A stretch of DNA of 64,000 nt from Candidatus Villigracilis adiacens (lineage in GTDB: Bacteria; Chloroflexota; Anaerolineae; Anaerolineales; Villigracilaceae), in NCBI GenBank assembly GCA_016703605.1, contig JADJBU010000022.1, positions 558,001 through 622,000 on the forward strand, read 5' to 3'. Positions 1 to 6,690 of the stretch are shown here, one piece after another (the stretch's first letter is position 1; the number at the start of each line of letters is the position of its first letter). A program made the position numbers and the translations under genes. The notes under the pieces were generated by a model that worked only from the letters and a program-made list of their open reading frames with translations, ran no database searches and was not told the DNA's origin.

Positions 1-1
1 G

Positions 2-229
2 TTACGGGAAGACTGGACATTGATCCCCCAGGTGATCGCCGCCGCCAAACGGACGATGCGCGTGGTGAAGGGCAACCTCGGCTTCACCGCCGCCTACAAC
101 ATCATCGGCTTGACGCTTGCGGCGTTTGGCTTGCTTCCGCCCATGCTCGCGGCTGCGCTGCAATCGATTCCCGATCTGGGGATATTGGGCAATTCGGCGC
201 GGTTGCTGAAACCTAAAATCCAATCCTAA
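2..229 (+). CDS. Heavy-metal P-type ATPase, C-terminal end (partial)
   Basis: This is the last 75 codons of a gene that begins before the window; the frame is open from base 2 and stops with TAA at 227-229. The peptide ends in two hydrophobic segments (around GFTAAYNIIGLTLAAFGLLP and MLAAALQSIPDLGILGN) preceded by a basic stretch, IAAAKRTMRVVKGN. That is the layout of the final membrane helices of P1B-type ATPases (CopA/ZntA/CadA), where an R-x-TM-R-x-x-x-x-N motif follows the phosphorylation and hinge domains. The metal specificity cannot be read because the CPC/CPx motif lies outside the window. The Asn-Ser pair near the end (GNSARLL) matches the usual S-S/N-S before the last basic residues. 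Family assignment is moderately confident. Confidence 0.7.
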   Translation, partial: LREDWTLIPQVIAAAKRTMRVVKGNLGFTAAYNIIGLTLAAFGLLPPMLAAALQSIPDLGILGNSARLLKPKIQS

Positions 230-255
230 AATTGAGAGCGCCTAAAATAACCGAA

Positions 256-1613
256 TCACACATTCACCAGGTCATGGATCCATTTCCGCGAATACACCCG
301 CCAGCCGCTGGCAAACATTTTAACGAGTTCCTCCAGGATAACCATGAGGTACACAATATAGACCGGAAGATGCAGGACGAACGCGCCGATATACGCGGCA
401 GGGACGCCGATCAGCCAGATGGAGCCCAATTCCATGAAGAGCGCAAAGCGGGTATCGCCGCCCGCCCGCATGGCGCCGATGAAGGTGATGAAATTGAAAA
501 TGCGAATCCAGAGCACCAAGCCCATGACCAGCATCAACATGCGGACGTTGTGCGCGCCGCCCGGCGACAGGTCGTATAAACCCACAACCAGATTCCGCGC
601 GAGAATGACGGCGAGCCCCACCAGCCAAGCCGAAAGCACGCTGAGAATGAGCACGCGCCGGACGGTCTCGTAGGCTTCTCCGCTCTTGCCCGCGCCGATG
701 CGGTTGCCCACCATCACAGCGCAGGCGTTGCCCAGACCCATGAAGACGACAAAGGCGAGTTCCTCGATGGTGGCGTTGACGTTGATCGCCGCAATCGACT
801 CGGTGCCGATGCGGGCATAGACTGCGTTATAGGTGGTGATGCCCAGCGACCAGAACATCTCGTTTGCCAGGGCGGGCAGGGTGGTCTTAAGCACACGCCC
901 GAGGAACGAAAGATCGAACGAGAAGAAGGTCAGGGGATTGGCGGCGAGCGGAGTCTTCCCGGCGTAGACAAGGATGAGGAGCAGGACCAGTTCCAAGGTC
1001 CAGCCGGATGCGGTGCCAATCGCCGCGCCCCGCACCCCCAGCGCGGGCATCCCGCCGATTCGAAAATCAGGACATAGCCGAGGATCGTCTTGAAGACCAG
1101 CGCGGAGACGGTTGCGATCACCGTCATTTTGATGAGGTGGATGCTCCGCATGGTGGCAATGTACGAGGTGGCGATGGCAACGGGGATATAGGAAAACCCG
1201 ACGATGCCCAGGTAACTTGCGCCAATGTTGATGACTTCCGCGTCTTCGGTGTAAAAACTGAGGACGATATGCGGCGCAAGGGTGGCGGCAAGGGTGAACA
1301 GCAAGGCGATTGTCGATGTAATGAGGATGCTCATCCCCAGCACCTTGCGGATCGGGTCCACCTCGCCTTTGCCCCAGAATTGGGCGGTGAAGATCGCCAT
1401 GCCGCTGGTAAGACCGAAAAGCAGAAGAATGAAAACGAAGAAGACCTGGTTCGATAACCCAAGCGCAGCGATGGAGGCTTCGCCCAGCTGCCCGACCATG
1501 ATGACGTCGATCATGTTGAGCGAGGCGTTGATGAGCTGCTGGAACGAGATCGGCACCGCAATGGTGAGCATTTCGCGCAGGAAGGCGCGGTCTTTTAAGA
1601 AGGAGAGGGACAT
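256..1613 (-). pseudogene. MATE family efflux transporter, frameshifted
   Basis: Two overlapping minus-strand frames together give one MATE (multidrug and toxin extrusion) antiporter of about 450 residues. The first (from ATG 1613) carries the first six helices, with the MATE-like FQQLINASLNMIDVIMVGQL segment; the second, from about 1050 to 256, carries the remaining helices and ends WIHDLVNV. The change of frame falls near 1048-1062, in a GC-rich stretch where the upstream frame reads ESAGCPRWGC and the downstream frame reads GMPALGVRGAAIG, the sequence expected of the family. One missing base would explain it. It may be a true disabling mutation or an assembly error; all other parts are intact, so decay would be recent. 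The start at 1613 was chosen because upstream codons come from low-complexity intergenic DNA. Confidence 0.8.
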
Positions 1614-1751
1614 GGGGAGGGATGAAAGATGAATGGTAATTGGGGATTGGAAAGTGGAAAGTGGATAACTGATGGAAGTCAGGGAGGGAGGGGCGAGGAA
1701 AGAGGAAAGAAAATGTCGTTGGGATTTGAGCGATGAAAAGCCCAACGACCT

Positions 1752-1800
1752 TTCAACTACTTGACTACTTGACTATCCAACTATCCAACTACTTGACTAA
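1752..1800. repeat. Low-complexity intergenic repeat (CTACTTGACTA / CTATCCAA)
   Basis: The gap between the glycosyltransferase end (1797) and the MATE start holds imperfect short tandem repeats of the kind CAACTACTTGACTA and CTATCCAA. A related microsatellite occurs at 19407-19474. It has no coding content and slightly overlaps the glycosyltransferase stop. Confidence 0.6.
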
Positions 1801-2726
1801 TCCTCTGGCGCATCGCGGACGATGTACAGCGGTCTGCCCTTGGCTTCGTCATAAAGACGCCCGACGTATTCGCCGAGGATGCCGAGCGAGATTAATTGCA
1901 CGCCGCCGAGGAAAAGAACCGAGATCAGCGTGGTGGTCTGCCCTTCAAAGAAATGCGAACCGGCAAGGCGTAAAATGGCAACCACGGGGATGGCAAGGAT
2001 GGATATGCCCGCTGAGAAAAACCCAAAGAAAGTTGCCACTTGCAGCGGGAAATATGAAAACCCGGTGATGGCATTGACCGCCAGTTTGAACATTTTGCGG
2101 AAGGGGTATTTCGTCACACCGGCAAGGCGGGCGGCGCGTTTGTAGGTTACGCCGACCTGCTTGAAGCCAACCCATGCCGACATGCCGCGCGGGAAGCGAT
2201 GCCGTTCCTTCATCTGCTTGAGGACGTTCACAACCTTGCGGTCCATCAGGCGGAAATCACCGGTATCGACGGGGATTTTCACATCGGTGATGCTGTAGAT
2301 CAGCCGGTAGAAAGCGGCGGCGGTGAATTTCTTGAACCAGCTTTCGCCTTCGCGTTCGCCGCGCACCGCATAGACGACTTCGTAGCCTTCCTTCCACTTC
2401 CTGGCAAGTTCAAGAATGACTTCGGGCGGGTCCTGCAAGTCGGCGTCGATGATAACGACCGCATCGCCGCGGGCGTAATCCCACCCGGCGGTGATGGCGA
2501 CCTGATGACCGAAATTCCGCGCGAAGATCACCGGGCGGACGGTTTTATCCTGCTGCGCCAGTTCGCGGATCTTATCCGTCGAGCCGTCGGTCGAGCCGTC
2601 GTCCACGAGGATGAGTTCCCAGGGTTCGCCGTTGGCATCCATGACCTCCCGGACCCGGCGATGGAGTTCGGGCAGGTTATCAATTTCATTATAGATCGGG
2701 GCGATGATGGAGTAGATAATTTTCAT
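1797..2726 (-). CDS. GT2 polyprenol-phosphate glycosyltransferase (DPM1/GtrB-like)
   Basis: A 309-residue family 2 glycosyltransferase. The N-terminal GT-A fold shows IAPIYNEIDNLPEL, the nucleotide-sugar motif ILVDDGSTDGSTD, and the metal-binding DADLQDPPE. About residues 225-290 form two membrane segments (FPLQVATFFGFFSAGISI and LISVLFLGGVQLISLGILGE), followed by GRLYDEAKGRPLYIV. This arrangement is that of dolichol-phosphate-mannose synthase and GtrB/ArnC-type enzymes, which load a sugar on polyprenyl phosphate at the cytoplasmic membrane face for glycolipid or glycoprotein assembly. The start overlaps the stop of the AI-2E transporter gene by 4 bases (ATGA), so the two are probably translated together. 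The sugar used cannot be predicted. Confidence 0.9.
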   Translation of the reverse strand: MKIIYSIIAPIYNEIDNLPELHRRVREVMDANGEPWELILVDDGSTDGSTDKIRELAQQDKTVRPVIFARNFGHQVAITAGWDYARGDAVVIIDADLQDPPEVILELARKWKEGYEVVYAVRGEREGESWFKKFTAAAFYRLIYSITDVKIPVDTGDFRLMDRKVVNVLKQMKERHRFPRGMSAWVGFKQVGVTYKRAARLAGVTKYPFRKMFKLAVNAITGFSYFPLQVATFFGFFSAGISILAIPVVAILRLAGSHFFEGQTTTLISVLFLGGVQLISLGILGEYVGRLYDEAKGRPLYIVRDAPED

Positions 2727-3904
2727 TGATCAATTTTCTCTTCGTCGTTGGGATGGGCTTCAACATCTGCCTGGGTCTTTTCGGGAGGCGCTTTGAACTG
2801 TTCCCCGCCGTCGTCGCCAAAGGGGGGAAGCCCCAAAACCCTGCGGCGCAGGTATTCGAAGACGACAGCCACCGAAGCCATGACAGGCACCATCAAGAGC
2901 GCGCCCAGAATGCCCCACAAAATGGTGGCGGTAAGGATGGCGACGAAGATCAAGGCCTCATTCATGTGCAGGCTTCGCCCGATGATGATCGGGCGCACAA
3001 AGAAGTTCTTGGCGTTGATCAGGATCACATACAACACAAAAGCGATCAACCCCACCAGCAGGTTGTTGATGACCGGGTCGTCCGAAAGGCGGATCCAGGT
3101 GGAGCCTTCAAGCAGGGCAACGCCAATCGCAAGCCCTGCCGCAACAGTAGGACCGACATCCGGGATGAGGGTGAAGAAGCCGGCGAGTACGCCCAACACC
3201 AGCGCACCGGGTATTCCAATCGCAGCCCAGGCAATCGTGAACACAACGCCGACGACCACCATCAGGACGATCTGCCCGCGCAGGTAGGCCATCCACACAT
3301 TTCGCAGGCGGGCGTATAACTCCTGCATATCGTCCTGGTATTCGGCGGGCGCAAGCTGGATCAGCCACGCACGCATCCGGGGCCATTCCGACATGATCGA
3401 ATGCACGCTGACAAGAATGATCAACAGCCAGAGGATATTGATGGATGTTGCCTCGAGTAATTCCAATGCCTCGGAGGGCAGGGGCGAAAGCGCATCCTCC
3501 TGGAAGTGCGCGAGGCTCTCGCCAAGCTGCTCGAGATGCAGGACAAAACCGCCCAGTTGAATCGGCTCCGAAAGGAAGCGGCTCAGGGTGGCGGTAAGGT
3601 CAAGGATATCCTCCCCCACCAGTTTGATCTCGTCGAAGAAGATCGGCGTGAGCGCGGCAGGGATTCCCACCAGCACGATCAGGGCGGTGAAATAAACGAT
3701 ATTGACAGCCGCCGTCCGCGAGAGACGGGTGCGATCCATGAGAAAGACCACTGCCGGGCTGATGAGGTATGCGGCAAAGGCGGCGATGACGAACATCTTC
3801 ACCGCCTCCCCGGCATAGATCATGAATACGACGACGCTAATAAAGATGATGATGCCCATTGTGTAACGAAAGGGCATGGACCACTGGGTTGAATTTTTTA
3901 TCAT
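2723..3904 (-). CDS. AI-2E family transporter
   Basis: A 393-residue polytopic membrane protein of the AI-2E/TqsA/PerM (UPF0118) family. It has an N-terminal pair of helices (YTMGIIIFISVVVFMIYAG), a central soluble stretch with amphipathic helices, and a C-terminal block with the family-typical sequences GVLAGFFTLIPDVGPTVAA and FFVRPIIIGRSLHMNEALIF. The hydrophilic tail (last 30 residues) is acidic. Members export autoinducer-2 or act as Na+/H+ antiporters; the substrate here is unknown. It overlaps the threonine synthase stop by 4 bases upstream and the glycosyltransferase start by 4 bases downstream, giving a compact three-gene operon. Confidence 0.9.
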   Translation of the reverse strand: MIKNSTQWSMPFRYTMGIIIFISVVVFMIYAGEAVKMFVIAAFAAYLISPAVVFLMDRTRLSRTAAVNIVYFTALIVLVGIPAALTPIFFDEIKLVGEDILDLTATLSRFLSEPIQLGGFVLHLEQLGESLAHFQEDALSPLPSEALELLEATSINILWLLIILVSVHSIMSEWPRMRAWLIQLAPAEYQDDMQELYARLRNVWMAYLRGQIVLMVVVGVVFTIAWAAIGIPGALVLGVLAGFFTLIPDVGPTVAAGLAIGVALLEGSTWIRLSDDPVINNLLVGLIAFVLYVILINAKNFFVRPIIIGRSLHMNEALIFVAILTATILWGILGALLMVPVMASVAVVFEYLRRRVLGLPPFGDDGGEQFKAPPEKTQADVEAHPNDEEKIDQ

Positions 3905-5169
3905 AGCAATTTTTTCACCGCTTCCAAAGTGGGTTCGATAATGGGGGCGGATTGAACCGCCTGCAACGCCGCGCGGACGTCCTTCAAGCCGGAGCCGGTA
4001 TTTATCACGAGGACGGGATCATCGCCTCCGACCACGCCCAGGCTTGCCGCTTTGACCAGTCCGGCATATGCCGCCGCCCCGGCGGGTTCGGGGAAGACCC
4101 CCTGCGCGCCAAGTTCGGCAATGGCGCTGATGATCTCTTCATCCTTCACCGTCACGTAAGTTCCATTTGTCTGCGCCGCCGCCCGCACGGCGCGGACTCC
4201 GTCGCGCGGCAGGTCGACCGAGATGCTATCGGCTATGGTTGCGGCGGAGACGGGGGTGATCGTTTCGGTCCCGGCATGGAAGGCATTGGCAATTGCCGCC
4301 GAACCTTCCGCCTGCGCGCCGATGATGCGCGGCATGTTCGGTATCCAGCCCAGTTCGAGCAGGTCCTTGAACCCTTTGTGGATGCCGGAGATGATGTTGC
4401 CGTCTCCCACCGAAACGAGGATCGTCAAAGGCGGGTGATCGTCGAGGCTGCTGTCTTTCTTGTGCCAGTCTGAATGGGCTTCGATCCACCATTCCCAGAT
4501 TTCGAATGCGGCGGTCTTCTTGCCCTCCACCGTAAAGGGATTGTAGCCTGTGTTGCGGCAATACCAGCCGAATTCGTTCGCGGCTTGGACGGTGAGGTCG
4601 AAGGCGTCGTCGTAGGTTCCATCCACGAGGATGACCTTCGCGCCGAAGACGAGCAGCTGCGCCACCTTTGCCTGCGGGGCAGACCTCGGCGCGAAAATGA
4701 CGGCTTTTTGTCCGATTGCGGCTGCCATGCCAGCCAATGCCGCGCCGGCGTTCCCGGTCGAAGCCGTAACCACGATCTCAGATTTGATCTCGCGGGCGCG
4801 GGTTACAACGATGGCGCTTGCCCGGTCTTTGAAGGATGCCGTGGGGTTGCGTGATTCGTCCTTGAGCCAGAGATGCTTGAGGCGTAGTTTTTCTGCCAAT
4901 CGCGGCAGGGAAAAGACCGGGGTCCAGCCGGAGGCGTGTAAAGGTGTGGAGTCGCCTTCGGGTTCAGAGACAGGCAGCAGCGGCAGGTATCTCCAAAGGG
5001 AAGATTCCGTCCGGGAGGTGATGTCTTCGGGTTGGAACTTCCGGCGGATCGAATCGATATCGAGGATAACGTCGAGGTTGCCGCCGTCTTTGGGGCAGGT
5101 GTATGTGACCTGCCCGGGCAGGTATTCGCTTCCGCAGATCGAGCACCGATAGCCGTTGAATTTTTTCAT
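3901..5169 (-). CDS. thrC: Threonine synthase
   Basis: A 422-residue PLP enzyme converting O-phosphohomoserine to threonine. The N-terminus has a small zinc-ribbon-like element (RCSICGSEY, then YTCPKDGG about 12 residues later). The PLP Schiff-base lysine is K114 in NPTASFKDRAS. The glycine-rich phosphate loop STGNAGAALAG and the C-terminal VINTGSGLKD are present, as in thermophile/Chloroflexota-type ThrC. The start ATG at 5169 is preceded by GAGGA; an in-frame extension to 5226 has no ribosome site and is rejected. It is first in an operon with the AI-2E transporter and GT2 genes. It is not a YgeX-type diaminopropionate lyase, since it carries the threonine synthase ribbon and spacing. Confidence 0.92.
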   Translation of the reverse strand: MKKFNGYRCSICGSEYLPGQVTYTCPKDGGNLDVILDIDSIRRKFQPEDITSRTESSLWRYLPLLPVSEPEGDSTPLHASGWTPVFSLPRLAEKLRLKHLWLKDESRNPTASFKDRASAIVVTRAREIKSEIVVTASTGNAGAALAGMAAAIGQKAVIFAPRSAPQAKVAQLLVFGAKVILVDGTYDDAFDLTVQAANEFGWYCRNTGYNPFTVEGKKTAAFEIWEWWIEAHSDWHKKDSSLDDHPPLTILVSVGDGNIISGIHKGFKDLLELGWIPNMPRIIGAQAEGSAAIANAFHAGTETITPVSAATIADSISVDLPRDGVRAVRAAAQTNGTYVTVKDEEIISAIAELGAQGVFPEPAGAAAYAGLVKAASLGVVGGDDPVLVINTGSGLKDVRAALQAVQSAPIIEPTLEAVKKLL

Positions 5170-5286
5170 GCGTTTCCTCGTTTGGCTTGATTTTACCCGA
5201 AAGGGACTTTGGATATGCGCGCCCATGCGAACGCGCCGCCCGGGTTACTCTTCGCGCAACAATCGTTTCCAATTTTGAAAAGGTGG

Positions 5287-5315
5287 TTGAAACCTGGGTA
5301 AAAAGACACTATACT
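5287..5315 (+). promoter_or_regulatory. Sigma-70-like promoter of the GGDEF gene
   Basis: TTGAAA at 5287-5292 and TATACT at 5310-5315 are separated by 17 bases. The ATG of the GGDEF gene follows 33 bases after the -10 box. No clear Shine-Dalgarno sequence precedes that ATG. Confidence 0.6.
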
Positions 5316-5348
5316 TTGCGAAACAGCGGATAAACACAAATAAATGTC

Positions 5349-6464
5349 ATGACAACTTCCACTGCGGAACTTTACCGCCTTGACCCATTGACGGGGTGCC
5401 ATAATTTTTTAAGTTTTGTCGAAACCATCGACCTGCTGTCGCTCGAGCGGGGGCGCCAGCCGTTTTCCATTCTGTATGTGGATTTGAACTACCTGGCAGT
5501 CTTGAACAAGGAAAGGGGACATTCCTACGGAGACTCGGTCATTCACTGGCTGGGGCTCGCGCTGCGGGAGGAGTGCAACGCGCCCGTCTTTCGCACCGGC
5601 GGAGACGACTTTGCCGTGATCCTGCTTGGGAGCGCGAAGCAGGAATACGAACGATTGTTGAAAAAATTATTCGAGCGGTTGAACCGCGAGGGGGTGCAGC
5701 TTGGCATCCCTTCGCCGCCCGCGGGCATTGCGCTGGTGCATTTCGACGGGGTCAGGGAATTTACCACGAACGACGTGATGTTCAATTTGTGGGAGTCGAT
5801 CCTTGAAGTAAAAAGCAATAACGGACGGACGGTGAAGACCTTTTCGGCTGGGAATTTGATCAAAGCCACGGGACAGCTGCGGGAACCGGGGCTGGATGGC
5901 GCGCGGCATTCCGTCAAAGTCCTGCGGCATATCGCCAACAGCGCCATCCACCGCGTCATTCAAATGGGGCAGGCGCTCGATGCCTGGCAAAAAACCTCCT
6001 ACCTGGATTCGATCTCGGGGCTGCCGAACATGCGCGCGGCTCTGGGCAAAATGGAAAAGGAAATTTCGGAACAGCGCCCGTTTTCGATCCTGCTCATGGA
6101 CGGCGACAACCTGACTCGTTATAACAATATCAGTTATGCGACCGGAGATGCGCTGATCCAAAAGATCGGCGCGATCCTGACGGAGAGCCTGCGCCCCGGA
6201 GATTTTGTCGCCCGCTGGCGCACAGGGGATGAGTTCCTTGCCCTCCTGCCCGATACAAACAATACCGGCGCAGAAGTTGTTGGAAAACGGATCGGCGCCG
6301 CGGTTCGGGAGGCTTCGAAAGACTGGCAGTTTCCGACCAGTATCACGATCGGGATCGCGGAATACCCGGCTCACGGCGCGACGACCTACGCGCTGATCGA
6401 CACTGCCGAAGGCGCGTTGAAGTTGGGGAAACAAACCGGGAAGGACAAGGTCGTTCGGGCTTGA
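5349..6464 (+). CDS. Tandem GGDEF-domain protein with altered signature motifs
   Basis: A 371-residue soluble protein made of two GGDEF-like domains joined by a helical linker (about residues 185-215). Domain 1 (about 10-165) has FRTGGDDF (GGDDF at 84-88); domain 2 (about 217-371) has RWRTGDEF (TGDEF at 292-296) with a good MDGDNLTRYNN metal/phosphate-binding region and the ITIGIAEYP strand. Canonical diguanylate cyclases use GG(D/E)EF. Domain 1 replaces the catalytic glutamate region by DD and domain 2 lacks the first glycine, so either domain may be inactive, GTP-binding only, or of relaxed specificity. No sensor or membrane segment is present. It is transcribed divergently from thrC. Confidence 0.85.
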   Translation: MTTSTAELYRLDPLTGCHNFLSFVETIDLLSLERGRQPFSILYVDLNYLAVLNKERGHSYGDSVIHWLGLALREECNAPVFRTGGDDFAVILLGSAKQEYERLLKKLFERLNREGVQLGIPSPPAGIALVHFDGVREFTTNDVMFNLWESILEVKSNNGRTVKTFSAGNLIKATGQLREPGLDGARHSVKVLRHIANSAIHRVIQMGQALDAWQKTSYLDSISGLPNMRAALGKMEKEISEQRPFSILLMDGDNLTRYNNISYATGDALIQKIGAILTESLRPGDFVARWRTGDEFLALLPDTNNTGAEVVGKRIGAAVREASKDWQFPTSITIGIAEYPAHGATTYALIDTAEGALKLGKQTGKDKVVRA

Positions 6465-6515
6465 AATTAAAGTAACCCGCCTTGGTATTACATCAGTTAA
6501 ATTCTTTTCTCTGGT

Positions 6516-6545
6516 AAATTGCCTTTGGTTTAAGACTTAAGAAAC
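6516..6545 (+). repeat. Interspersed 30-bp repeat, copy 1
   Basis: This 30-bp stretch (contains GCCTTTGGTTTAAGACTTA) recurs on the opposite strand at 58626-58655 with one mismatch. It lies in the 225-bp gap after the GGDEF gene. Confidence 0.75.
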
Positions 6546-6620
6546 GCACTCTTCGCTGCCGCCCTTTGAGCGGTGAAATATTAGATCTATTGCACAAGCC
6601 CTAACTTTATCGAAAATTAT

Positions 6621-6660
6621 CGTCCCGAAGGTTTTTTGCGCAAACCTTCGGGACGATTTT
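6621..6660. terminator. Bidirectional intrinsic terminator
   Basis: A perfect 14-bp inverted repeat, CGTCCCGAAGGTTT (6621-6634) and its complement (6642-6655), with a 7-base loop, is followed by TTTT and preceded by AAAATTAT. It lies between convergent genes and would serve both the GGDEF gene (plus) and the xanthine dehydrogenase gene (minus). Confidence 0.85.
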
Positions 6661-6690
6661 CCTTGTTACGGATAAAGCCCAATCTGTTTA

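Noticed and set aside
3901..5169. Diaminopropionate ammonia-lyase (YgeX) completing the purine set
   Set aside because: Zinc ribbon, PLP-lysine context and length fit threonine synthase, and it belongs to another operon.
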